Shown: positions 1 to 7,255, counted from the first letter of the stretch. The stretch is DNA of 21,554 nucleotides from Promicromonosporaceae bacterium (GCA_009780755.1 WQZL01000020.1:1-21554); one strand, 5' to 3'. Numbers and translations are program-made. Notes: generated from the sequence alone by a model not told the origin.

Positions 1-1280
1 CAGGCCGTCAGGGTGACCCGGGCGAGAGCCGGTTCTATCTGTCGATGCAGGACGATCTGATGCGGATGTTCAACTCCTCGCTGGCCGAGTCGATGATGAA
101 CCGCGCGGGCTTCCCCGATGACGTGCCGCTGGAATCGAAGATGGTCACCCGCGGCATTCAGTCGGCCCAGAGCCAGGTGGAGGCGCGCAACTTCGAGATT
201 CGGAAGAACGTGCTTAAGTATGACGATGTCATGTCGCGGCAGCGCGAGGTCATCTACGACGAGCGTCGCCGCGTCCTAAACGGCGAGGATTTGGCCGAGC
301 AGGTGGCGCATTTCCGTACCGACGTGATAACCGCTTACGTGCACGGTGCCACGGCCGAGGGTGCCCCGGAGTTCTGGGATCTCGAAGCGTTGTGGACGGC
401 GCTGCGTTCCGTGTATCCCGTCTCCATCACCGTTGACGACATGGTTGAGCAGGCCGGGGGCTTGGGTCGGCTCTCCTCGGAGAAGGTGCTAGAGGCGCTG
501 CTCGCCGACGCCGTGTCGGCCTACGAGTCCCGCGAGGAGGCGCTCGGTACCGACGCGGTGCGGCAGCTGGAGCGCCGGGTGACGCTGTCCGTACTCGACC
601 GCAAGTGGCGCGAGCATCTCTACGAGATGGACTATCTTAAGGAGGGCATCGGCCTGCGGGCGATGGCTCAGCGTGATCCGCTCGTGGAGTACCAGCGGGA
701 GGGATATTCGCTGTTCAAGGCGATGACGGACTCCATTAAGGAGGAGTCGATTGGGTTCCTGTACAACCTAGAGGTTCAGGTGCAGCAGGCTCCCGATGAG
801 CAGGTGCATCAGGCGGGCGACATTTCGGTTTCGATGTCGATGAGCGATGGCGGCGCGGCTGCCTCGGCAGGCGGGGTGGCACCGGACGGTGCCGCGGCCC
901 CGGCGGCGGGCGCTGCGCCAGCTGCTAGCGGCAAGCCCATGTCGAAGGCGGGCCAGACGTTATCGGCCGCCCTGGCTGCCCGCACGGGTGGCATGGCTCA
1001 GGCCGCGTCGGTAACCAACGCTGAGGCACAGGTGAAGGGCGCCCCGGTGCTGGTGGGCAAGGGTCTGGATGAGCCGCGCAAGCAGGTGCCCCTGACATTC
1101 AGCGGCCCAGGCGAGTCTGCTGGCTCAGCCTCGTCGGATGGTGGCCGCCGCTCCCTGCATGGCGAGGCCCAAAAGGCCACTGCCGACGGCGCTACCTACC
1201 CCGGCACCCCCCGCAACGCCCAATGCCCCTGCGGCTCCGGCAAAAAGTACAAGGTCTGCCACGGCACCAACGAAGCCTAA
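1..1280 (+). CDS. secA: SecA preprotein translocase ATPase, C-terminal part (5' end outside window)
   Basis: SecA is the cytosolic ATPase that drives unfolded preproteins through SecYEG. The frame is open from the window edge; about 425 residues are visible, so the N-terminal nucleotide-binding and cross-linking domains are missing. The visible part starts with GRQGDPGESRFYLSMQDDLM, the end of the second nucleotide-binding fold with its conserved arginine region. The helical scaffold/wing follows (FEIRKNVLKYDDVMSRQRE) and the two-helix-finger region (LDRKWREHLYEMDYLKEGIG, then LRAMAQRDPLVEYQREGY). A linker of roughly 130 residues rich in Ala, Gly, Pro and Ser leads to a SEC-C zinc motif, CPCGSGKKYKVCH, at the extreme C-terminus. 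The intact zinc tail marks the housekeeping SecA1 type. A hairpin terminator lies about 140 bp downstream. secA is not normally beside rpsJ. Confidence 0.97.
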   Translation, partial: GRQGDPGESRFYLSMQDDLMRMFNSSLAESMMNRAGFPDDVPLESKMVTRGIQSAQSQVEARNFEIRKNVLKYDDVMSRQREVIYDERRRVLNGEDLAEQVAHFRTDVITAYVHGATAEGAPEFWDLEALWTALRSVYPVSITVDDMVEQAGGLGRLSSEKVLEALLADAVSAYESREEALGTDAVRQLERRVTLSVLDRKWREHLYEMDYLKEGIGLRAMAQRDPLVEYQREGYSLFKAMTDSIKEESIGFLYNLEVQVQQAPDEQVHQAGDISVSMSMSDGGAAASAGGVAPDGAAAPAAGAAPAASGKPMSKAGQTLSAALAARTGGMAQAASVTNAEAQVKGAPVLVGKGLDEPRKQVPLTFSGPGESAGSASSDGGRRSLHGEAQKATADGATYPGTPRNAQCPCGSGKKYKVCHGTNEA

Positions 1281-1343
1281 GGCCTGATCGCCAAAGGAGG
1301 ATCACCGACGCCTCCTGTCGATTGAGTAGGGCCGTCAGACTCG

Positions 1344-1374
1344 TGTCGAGACCAAGTAAACCTTGGTTTCGACA
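1344..1374. repeat. Palindromic extragenic repeat (hairpin) downstream of secA
   Basis: TGTCGAGACCAAG (1344-1356) pairs over its whole length with CTTGGTTTCGACA (1362-1374), with one G-T wobble and a 5-nt loop. The flanking ATTGAGTAGGG (1321-1331) is part of the same repeat type. It resembles the TTGAG...TCGAAACC palindromes scattered in many actinobacterial genomes (recognition from memory). No T-run follows, so it is more likely a repetitive palindrome than the secA terminator. Confidence 0.6.
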
Positions 1375-1420
1375 ATGCCCAACCGGCGACGCGGTCTAAA
1401 GGCGCTATCTCGACGCCTCA

Positions 1421-1459
1421 GCCGAAGCGGCCCTGAACTAGTCAGGGCCGCTTTTCGGC
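1421..1459 (+). terminator. Rho-independent terminator of secA, possibly bidirectional
   Basis: GCGGCCCTGA (1427-1436) pairs perfectly with TCAGGGCCGC (1442-1451) around a 5-nt loop, and TTTT follows directly at 1452-1455. The flanks GCCGAA and TTCGGC lengthen the stem with a 2-nt bulge. On the minus strand the same stem contains the stop codon of a coding remnant, so it may once have served two convergent genes. Confidence 0.75.
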
Positions 1460-1573
1460 ATTTAGGGCGGCGGTGACCTCGGCCCTGATCGCGCTCAATA
1501 AGCCATCGCCAAAGGCCGCGTTACGGGCGGTCAGGCTGACCGCGTTGATGTAGATCAGGTTGTGGATCAGGTT
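1442..1573 (-). pseudogene. 3'-terminal remnant of an unidentified minus-strand gene
   Basis: Reading the minus strand from 1573 to 1442 gives a 43-codon open stretch ending in TGA. It includes NLIHNLIYINAVSLTARNAA and FGDGLLSAIRAEVTAALNAE, and looks like folded protein (helical, normal composition) rather than a random frame. An in-frame TGA at 1574-1576 directly precedes it, and no start codon or ribosome site is visible. The break falls exactly where the repeat island's left arm begins (1576). This suggests the island removed or replaced the rest of the gene. I do not recognise the family, and no continuation is visible beyond the right arm at 3302. It could be chance coding-like sequence. 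Confidence 0.35.
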
Positions 1574-1575
1574 TC

Positions 1576-1660
1576 AAGCTACCGAAACACATTTCTGACC
1601 TTCTTCGAACACCGGAAACATCCCTGCTAGCCGGAGCAGAGCTGACAGTCACATAGATAG
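1576..1660. repeat. Left outer arm of island inverted repeat
   Basis: The reverse complement of this 85-bp segment aligns to 3217-3302 at about three quarters of positions by manual count. Shared blocks include ATGTGACTG, CAGCTCTGCT, AGGTCAGAAAT and TTTCGG. Similarity stops sharply at 1576 and 3302. No target-site duplication is evident at the two ends. Confidence 0.7.
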
Positions 1661-1710
1661 CCCCCTCCCCACCCCGTCTCCCCTCCCCACCCTTCCCGCC
1701 CCTCTTCCCA
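1661..1710 (-). repeat. G-quadruplex-capable tract (G-rich on minus strand)
   Basis: The plus strand is almost pure pyrimidine (CCCCCTCCCCACCCCGTCTC, then more C-runs). The minus strand therefore has at least five runs of 3-5 G separated by 1-5 nt, which satisfies the usual quadruplex pattern. It lies between the outer arm and the nested palindrome. The equivalent place in the right arm is also G-rich (about 3057-3107 and 3191-3216), on the plus strand, consistent with inversion. Confidence 0.7.
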
Positions 1711-1712
1711 CA

Positions 1713-1832
1713 CCGAACCGGATGTTTGTCGACTTTTCCAACCTCGAACCGGACCTCTGTCGCGGAAAACTGCCCAAAACCGCGACAGAAGTCCGGTTCG
1801 GCAGCTGAAAAGTCGACGGAAGTCCGGTTCGG
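1713..1832. repeat. 120-bp nested palindrome, left copy (inverted relative to 2934-3053)
   Basis: The inner stem is CGAACCGGACCTCTGTCGCGG-like at 1745-1765, pairing with 1780-1800 at all but one position, around a 14-nt loop AAAACTGCCCAAAA. The outer stem is 1713-1739 with 1806-1832 (CCGAACCGGA...GTCGACTTTTC). The element thus holds four copies of a CGAACCGGAC-N-TCTGTCG half-site. Its reverse complement differs from 2934-3053 at about five positions of 120. In single strands or RNA it would form one long hairpin of roughly 45-48 pairs. Confidence 0.9.
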
Positions 1833-1955
1833 CAAATGAGGGGTGGTGAACAAGGGTTCGATTTTGAGTATCCACAGGCGGGTTAGCTCCGAACCAATCC
1901 ACAGCATGAACCAGCGAGCCTCCCGTGTAACCAATGAGTATGCGTTGATAAAGGT

Positions 1956-2903
1956 ATGTCACAGTTTTCGGACCTGCCTATAGACCTTCAGCGGTTGGCC
2001 ACCCGACAGCTCGGGTTGTTCACCTCTGCCCAGGCCCAGTCGCTCGGAGTGTCACGTGATCGACTCAGTCGATTTACTCACCTGGGCATACTGAAGCGCG
2101 TCACATACACGGTCTACGATTCCGACCCGTCCCCGTTGCTGGGCAGATCGCCAGACCTTCGTCGACGTCGATCTGCTTTCGTTGGCTTGCTGGCCTATGG
2201 GCCGGACGCTATCGCCGTTGGCACCAGCGCCTTGATCTTGCATGGGGTAGCTGGTGTGCCGCTGGGATCGCCGCCGCAGATTGCACATCCACATGCCTCA
2301 CACCATAGGACACGAGACCATATCAACGCTCGGATGTTCGATAACGAGATGGTGGTGGTCACTGTGGATGGTTGGCGATGCGCATCCACGCAATGGGCGC
2401 TGAGCCAAGCCGTACCAGAGCTTGATCGACTATCCGCCGTGGCCTGCATGGACTCTGCGCTCAATCAGCGATTGATCTCACCTGGCGAACTGGTTGAGGC
2501 GCATCAATATGCTCGGGGTAGGCGCGGCGTACTGAAAACACATCGTTGGTGGTTCGAGGCCAATGGTCGATCTGAGTCGCCCCTAGAAACCGCGGCGCGT
2601 CTCGAATGTTGTGATCACAGCATCCCACCCGATGCGCTACAGCATGAAGCCGTCGACACCGCAGGCATCCGCCGACGGCTCGACCTCGCCTGGTTCCTAC
2701 CGGATGGAAGCACGCTCGCGGCCGAGATAGATGGTCGGGAGTTTCACGACGGACTGGCGGCCGCATACACCGACCGAGTACGACAAAACAGCCTGATAGC
2801 TGGCGGCGACCTAACCATCCTTCGATTTACACATCGTGACCTCCTGACCCCAGGACAGGTAGCAAGTACGGTACTCAACACCATATCAACCCACAGACCC
2901 TGA
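1956..2903 (+). CDS. AbiEi-type winged-helix / DUF559-like nuclease-fold protein in a repeat-bounded island
   Basis: This 315-residue protein has two recognisable parts. Residues about 10-55 (LATRQLGLFTSAQAQSLGVS, then RDRLSRFTHLGILKRVTYTV) match the winged-helix domain of AbiEi-family antitoxin-like proteins. Residues about 205-295 resemble DUF559/Vsr-like PD-(D/E)XK folds: SPLETAARL with E211, LDLAW with D243, AEIDG with E257 and D259, then DRVRQN (273-278) and a final strand LTILRFTHRDL. Lysine is absent from the E-x-K position (E-I-D-G), as is usual in this group from memory, so nuclease activity is unproven. No AbiEii-like toxin partner is adjacent. The ATG has AAAGG only about 1 nt upstream, a poor ribosome site. 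The stop is 3 nt before the right repeat arm. Codon choice is less GC-biased than in neighbouring genes, suggesting acquisition. Proteins of this architecture are common in multiple copies in actinobacteria, with no settled function. Confidence 0.75.
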   Translation: MSQFSDLPIDLQRLATRQLGLFTSAQAQSLGVSRDRLSRFTHLGILKRVTYTVYDSDPSPLLGRSPDLRRRRSAFVGLLAYGPDAIAVGTSALILHGVAGVPLGSPPQIAHPHASHHRTRDHINARMFDNEMVVVTVDGWRCASTQWALSQAVPELDRLSAVACMDSALNQRLISPGELVEAHQYARGRRGVLKTHRWWFEANGRSESPLETAARLECCDHSIPPDALQHEAVDTAGIRRRLDLAWFLPDGSTLAAEIDGREFHDGLAAAYTDRVRQNSLIAGGDLTILRFTHRDLLTPGQVASTVLNTISTHRP

Positions 2904-2906
2904 CCT

Positions 2907-2933
2907 TGCCGAACCAGACTTCCGTCGACCCCA
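2907..2933. repeat. Extra half-site unit at the inner edge of the right repeat
   Basis: GCCGAACCAGACTTCCGTCGAC (about 2909-2930) is a fifth, slightly diverged copy of the half-site that makes up the 120-bp palindrome. It lies between the stop codon (2903) and the right palindrome (2934). The left copy has no such extra unit, so the right side has gained one or the left has lost one. Confidence 0.7.
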
Positions 2934-3053
2934 CCGAACCGGACTTCTGTCGACTTTTCAGTTGCCGAACCGGACTTTTGTCGCGGTTTTGGGCAGTTTT
3001 CCGCGACAGAGGTCCGGTTCGAGGTGAGAAAAGTCGACAAACATCCGGTTCGG
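2934..3053. repeat. 120-bp nested palindrome, right copy
   Basis: The inner stem 2966-2986 pairs with 3001-3021 around the loop TTTTGGGCAGTTTT. The outer stem is formed by about 2934-2960 with 3027-3053. It is the inverted partner of 1713-1832, with about 115 of 120 positions identical by eye. The loop is identical in both copies. Most differences are single changes in the stem half-sites. Confidence 0.9.
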
Positions 3054-3110
3054 CGTGAGGAGGTGGGGAGAAGAGGGGGAGGTGCTCACATTGGAGGGGG
3101 TGGTGTGATG

Positions 3111-3179
3111 TGTCAGGACTTTCTGACGGTTCTGTAGCAGGGCATGCCTGACACTTTCTGTATCAGGACATCGGTGACA
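3111..3179. mobile_element. Tandem degenerate 26-27-bp repeats resembling an insertion-sequence end (remnant)
   Basis: Two adjacent units, 3127-3153 (ending GCATGCCTGACA) and 3154-3179 (CTTTCTGTATCAGGACATCG then GTGACA), plus a partial unit TGTCAGGACTTTCTGA at 3111-3126, share a T-CTGTA-CAGG-CAT pattern. On the minus strand they read TGTCA..ATGTCCTGATACA. That resembles, from memory, the repeated terminal sites of IS481-like elements; this is an inference without a search. No transposase is present. The block interrupts the G-rich part of the right arm and explains why this arm is longer than the left. Confidence 0.4.
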
Positions 3180-3216
3180 GTCCGTGTCTGCGGAGGGGGC
3201 GGGGAATTTGGAAGGG

Positions 3217-3302
3217 CTACCCATGTGACTGCCAGCTCTGCTCTGACCAGCAAGAATGCTTCCAACACTCGAAGCAAGGTCAGAAATAAGTTTCGGCAAC
3301 TT
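3217..3302. repeat. Right outer arm of island inverted repeat
   Basis: This segment is the inverted partner of 1576-1660. A third, partial copy in the opposite orientation lies at 3360-3379: GGCAGTGACATGGATAGCCC matches the reverse complement of 3214-3233 at about 18 of 20 positions. Outer-arm sequence has therefore been duplicated locally. Confidence 0.65.
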
Positions 3303-3379
3303 TTAGCGCCCTGACCAGCAGGCTCACCTTCACGCCTGCATGTCCCTACAGCGCACGGTGGCAGTGACATGGATAGCCC

Positions 3380-3750
3380 TTTGGATTTGGTCGAGGGGCG
3401 GGGGGTGTGGCAGGATAGTCCGGTTGCCTGTCACGGGCGTGTTCTTTCTCGTGTCGAACAGTGTGTATCACCTAGGGCCTCGGACGCTTCGCGTCGAGGC
3501 CGGATTGCGGCCCCTTAGCGGGGTGGCTGGGTGCGCGGACTGTTTGAGACAAGTAGAGGGCGCGCCAGCTTCGGTGGACACGCCAGAGGTTCGACAGGCC
3601 CGACATCGTCGTGGTCCGCATCCGAGCAGATCACAACCAAGCTCCCACGCAAAATTCGTGTGTGCCGCACGGTCAGGTAAAGGCCAGGCGACACGCCCGA
3701 GCGCGGGGGTCGGACAGTAGCGGTACTAGTAGAGAGAGTCAGACGACGCC
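3380..3750 (+). promoter_or_regulatory. Long non-coding leader region of the S10 operon with strong hairpins
   Basis: No convincing gene lies here; the open frame crossing it has no coding character. GGCCTCG-G-ACGC (3476-3487) pairs with GCGTCGAGGCC (3491-3501), leaving one bulged G. Two shorter stems, GGCCG/CGGCC (3498-3512) and CCCC/GGGG (3511-3523), overlap one another and the first hairpin, so they are mutually exclusive folds. I could not find a clear -35/-10 pair, so the transcription start is not placed. The purine stretch GAGAGAG (about 3730-3737) probably serves as the rpsJ ribosome site. A long structured leader fits autoregulation of an S10 operon, but no known actinobacterial motif is recognised. 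Confidence 0.45.
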
Positions 3751-4059
3751 ATGGCGGGACAGAAGATCCGCATCCGGCTCAAGTCCTATGACCACGAGGT
3801 CATCGACAGCTCGGCGCGCAAGATCGTAGACACGGTCACTCGCGCCGGCGCGACTGTGGTCGGCCCAGTGCCGCTCCCGACGGAGAAGAACGTCTTCGTC
3901 GTGATCCGGTCGCCGCACAAGTACAAGGACAGCCGCGAGCACTTTGAAATGCGCACGCACAAGCGCCTAATCGACATCATCGATCCCACGCCGAAGGCGG
4001 TTGATTCGCTCATGCGCATCGACCTGCCCGCCGACGTGAACATCGAGATCAAGCTCTAG
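3751..4059 (+). CDS. rpsJ: 30S ribosomal protein S10
   Basis: S10 sits in the 30S head and also acts as NusE in transcription antitermination with NusB. The 102-residue length is standard. The family signature is complete: ATVVGPVPLPTEKNVF, then RSPHKYKDSREHFEMRTHKR. The ATG follows a purine-rich GAGAGAG about 13 nt upstream. It is the first gene of an eleven-gene S10 operon, and the gap to rplC is only 11 nt. In most actinobacteria tuf lies just upstream; here the upstream neighbour is a repeat island and secA. Confidence 0.99.
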   Translation: MAGQKIRIRLKSYDHEVIDSSARKIVDTVTRAGATVVGPVPLPTEKNVFVVIRSPHKYKDSREHFEMRTHKRLIDIIDPTPKAVDSLMRIDLPADVNIEIKL

Positions 4060-4070
4060 GGGGAGATCAG

Positions 4071-4730
4071 ATGACTAACAGGCAGCTTAAGAACGTCACA
4101 GCGGTGCTTGGCACCAAGCTGGGCATGACGCAGTTGTGGGACGAGGCAGGCAAGCTCGTCCCGGTCACGGTAGTGGCGGTGGACACCAACGTGGTGACCC
4201 AGGTCCGCAACCCCGAGACCGACGGCTACTCCGCCGTCCAGCTCGCCACCGGCCCGATTGACCCCCGAAAGGTCACCAAGCCGCTGAAGGGCCACTTCGA
4301 GAAGGCCGGTGTCACGCCGCGCCGCTACGTGGCCGAAATCCGTACCGAGAACGCCGCCGAGTTCACCCTCGGTCAAGAGTTGGGCGCCGCCGTCTTCGAG
4401 GCCGGTTCCATCGTTGACGTCGTCGGTACCACCAAGGGCAAGGGCACCGCCGGTGTGATGAAGCGTCATGGCTTCGCGGGCGTCGGCGCCTCCCACGGTG
4501 CCCACCGTAACCACCGCAAGCCCGGCTCCATCGGCGCCGGTGCCACCCCATCGCGCGTGTTCAAGGGCCAGAAAATGGCCGGTCGGATGGGCAACGCCCG
4601 CAAGACCACCCAGAACCTGACCATCCACGCGGTTGACGCCGACAAGGGTCTGCTGCTGGTCAAGGGCGCCGTACCCGGCCCCAAGGGCGGCCTCGTCGTG
4701 GTGAAGACCGCCGTGAAGAAGGGGGCGTGA
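4071..4730 (+). CDS. rplC: 50S ribosomal protein L3
   Basis: L3 is an early-assembly 23S rRNA binder whose long loop approaches the peptidyl-transferase centre. The 219 residues begin with the typical GTKLGMTQLWDEAGK and contain TTKGKGTAGVMKRHGF. The loop GQKMAGRMGNARKTTQNL includes the glutamine that is N5-methylated in other bacteria. GGGGGAGA lies just upstream of the ATG. The stop overlaps an unlikely GTG of rplD; the better rplD start is 6 nt beyond the stop. Confidence 0.99.
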   Translation: MTNRQLKNVTAVLGTKLGMTQLWDEAGKLVPVTVVAVDTNVVTQVRNPETDGYSAVQLATGPIDPRKVTKPLKGHFEKAGVTPRRYVAEIRTENAAEFTLGQELGAAVFEAGSIVDVVGTTKGKGTAGVMKRHGFAGVGASHGAHRNHRKPGSIGAGATPSRVFKGQKMAGRMGNARKTTQNLTIHAVDADKGLLLVKGAVPGPKGGLVVVKTAVKKGA

Positions 4731-4735
4731 AACTC

Positions 4736-5389
4736 ATGGCTGACATGACTGTTACCGTGCTCGACGCCAAGGGCAAGAAGGCCGGTACCGCCGATCTGCC
4801 CGCCGAGGTGTTCGACGTTGTTACCAATGTGCCCCTGATCCACCAGGTCGTCGTCGCCCAGCGCGCCGCCGCCCGCCAAGGCACGCACTCCACCAAGACC
4901 CGCGGCGAGGTTCGCGGTGGTGGCCGCAAGCCGTACAAGCAGAAGGGCACCGGTCGCGCCCGCCAGGGTTCAACCCGCGCCCCGCAGTTCGCCGGTGGTG
5001 GCGTCGTCCACGGCCCCAAGCCGCGCGACTACTCCCAGCGCACACCCAAGAAGATGAAGGCTGCCGCCCTGCGTGGCGCCCTCTCTGATCGGGCCAGGGC
5101 CGGTCGTATTCACGTCGTCTCCGGCTTCGGCATCGACGGCACGCCGTCAACCAAGGCCGCGATCAACGTGCTAAAGACGCTCTCCGAGCGCCCCAATGTG
5201 CTCGTCGTGCTGGAGCGCGAAGACACCGTCACGTGGCTCTCCCTGCGCAACGTGCCGACCGTTCACCTGTTGTGGGCCGACCAGCTCAACACCTACGACG
5301 TTCTCATCTCGGACGATGTGGTGTTCACCAAGGGCGCGCTGGCCGCGTTCGTGGCCGCCCCCACCAAGGCTGAGGAGGCCACCAAGTGA
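4736..5389 (+). CDS. rplD: 50S ribosomal protein L4
   Basis: L4 binds 23S rRNA, lines the exit tunnel and in enterobacteria represses the S10 operon. The product has 217 residues. The extended tunnel loop is clear: GEVRGGGRKPYKQKGTGRAR, then QGSTRAPQFAGGGVVHGPKP. I chose ATG 4736 (MADMTVTVL) over the in-frame GTG at 4727 because GGGGG (4721-4725) has proper spacing to 4736 but would nearly touch 4727. The stop overlaps the rplW start. Confidence 0.98.
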   Translation: MADMTVTVLDAKGKKAGTADLPAEVFDVVTNVPLIHQVVVAQRAAARQGTHSTKTRGEVRGGGRKPYKQKGTGRARQGSTRAPQFAGGGVVHGPKPRDYSQRTPKKMKAAALRGALSDRARAGRIHVVSGFGIDGTPSTKAAINVLKTLSERPNVLVVLEREDTVTWLSLRNVPTVHLLWADQLNTYDVLISDDVVFTKGALAAFVAAPTKAEEATK

Positions 5390-5691
5390 CCATCACCGTG
5401 CAAAAAGACCCGCGCGACGTCATCCTCGCGCCGGTCGTCTCCGAGAAGAGCTACAGCCTGCTCGACGAGGGTAAATACACCTTCATCGTTGACCCCCGGA
5501 CCAACAAGACCGAGATCAAGATCGCGGTCGAGAAGATCTTCGGCGTCAAGGTCGAGTCGGTAAACACCATCAACCGCAAGGGCAAGACGCGTCGCACGCG
5601 CCAGGGCCTGGGCAAGCGCAAGGACACGAAGCGCGCAATCGTCACTCTCCGTGAGGGCACGATTGACGTCTTCGGCGGTCCGGTGAGCTGA
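5386..5691 (+). CDS. rplW: 50S ribosomal protein L23
   Basis: L23 forms part of the tunnel exit and docks trigger factor and SRP. The 101-residue product shows the family pattern DVILAPVVSEKSYSLLDEGK, then VEKIFGVKVESVNTI and a basic loop KGKTRRTRQGLGKRKDTKRA. It starts at a GTG whose last two bases belong to the rplD stop (GTGA), with GAGGAGG about 8 nt upstream, so translation is coupled. Confidence 0.99.
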   Translation: MTITVQKDPRDVILAPVVSEKSYSLLDEGKYTFIVDPRTNKTEIKIAVEKIFGVKVESVNTINRKGKTRRTRQGLGKRKDTKRAIVTLREGTIDVFGGPVS

Positions 5692-5701
5692 GGGATAACT
5701 A

Positions 5702-6538
<837 letters not shown>

Positions 6539-6554
6539 TAGGAGCTAAGGAAAC

Positions 6555-6836
6555 ATGCCTCGTAGCCTGAAAAAAGGCCCCTTCGTGGATGACCACCTGC
6601 AAAAGAAGGTGGACGCCCAGAACGAAGCCGGTTCTAAGAACGTGATTAAGACCTGGTCCCGTCGGTCGGTTATTACCCCCGACTTCCTCGGTCACACCTT
6701 CGCCGTACATGACGGCCGCAAGCACACTCCGGTGTTCGTCACCGAGTCGATGGTCGGCCACAAGCTCGGCGAATTTGCACCCACGCGGACATACCGCGGC
6801 CACGTGAAGGATGACAAGAAGGGTCGCCGTCGCTGA
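6555..6836 (+). CDS. rpsS: 30S ribosomal protein S19
   Basis: S19 lies in the 30S head with S13 and contacts the A-site finger. The 93-residue product has the whole family pattern: MPRSLKKGPFVDDHLQKKV, then WSRRSVITPDFLGHTFAVHD, then GHKLGEFAPTRTYRGH. GGAGCTAAGGA precedes the ATG. A 44-nt gap leads to rplV. Confidence 0.99.
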   Translation: MPRSLKKGPFVDDHLQKKVDAQNEAGSKNVIKTWSRRSVITPDFLGHTFAVHDGRKHTPVFVTESMVGHKLGEFAPTRTYRGHVKDDKKGRRR

Positions 6837-6880
6837 GCGCCGCTCAGGGATAGCACCCGGACTGTCAAGAAAGGACAGCA

Positions 6881-7255
6881 ATGACTGTGACATCAGTCGA
6901 GGGCAGGGCGCAGGCGCGGTTCATCCGTGTGACGCCCATGAAGGCCCGGCGTGTCGTGGACCTCATCCGTGGCAAGTCGGCCCAGGAGGCCGTCGCGGTA
7001 TTGAAGTTCGCGCCGCAGGCCGCAGCCGAACCCGTGCGCAAGGTCGTGGAATCCGCGATTGCCAACGCCCGGGTCAAGGCGGACCGCGCGAGCGAGCGCT
7101 TTGACGAGCGCGACCTCTACATCTCTACCGCCTACGCAGACGAGGGGCCGACGATGAAGCGTTTCCGCCCCCGCGCCCAGGGTCGCGCTAGCCGCATCCT
7201 AAAGCGCACGTCGCACATCACCGTGGTAGTTACGAATAAGGAAGGGGCCCGATAG
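6881..7255 (+). CDS. rplV: 50S ribosomal protein L22
   Basis: L22 binds all 23S domains and its beta-hairpin lines the exit tunnel. The 124-residue product carries RFIRVTPMKARRVVDLIRGK near the N-terminus. The hairpin ends in the signature PTMKRFRPRAQGRASRILKR. AAAGGACAGCA lies upstream of the ATG. The TAG stop shares its last base with the GTG of rpsC. Confidence 0.99.
   Translation: MTVTSVEGRAQARFIRVTPMKARRVVDLIRGKSAQEAVAVLKFAPQAAAEPVRKVVESAIANARVKADRASERFDERDLYISTAYADEGPTMKRFRPRAQGRASRILKRTSHITVVVTNKEGAR

Noticed and set aside
1868..1903. Two DnaA-box-like 9-mers (GTATCCACA and CAATCCACA) upstream of the AbiEi-like gene
   Set aside because: Only two, each with mismatches, no AT-rich unwinding region and no dnaA/dnaN nearby; not an origin.
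1521..1962. Minus-strand open frames of 137 and 111 codons through the left repeat arm
   Set aside because: They read through the nested palindrome and the pyrimidine tract in different frames and have no protein-like composition.
1956..2903. A complete AbiE type IV toxin-antitoxin pair
   Set aside because: Only the AbiEi-like N-terminal domain is present, fused to a nuclease-like fold; no AbiEii nucleotidyltransferase gene is adjacent.
3340..3720. 126-codon open frame upstream of rpsJ
   Set aside because: No ribosome site, no recognisable domain, and it crosses repeat remnants and strong hairpins; treated as leader/non-coding.
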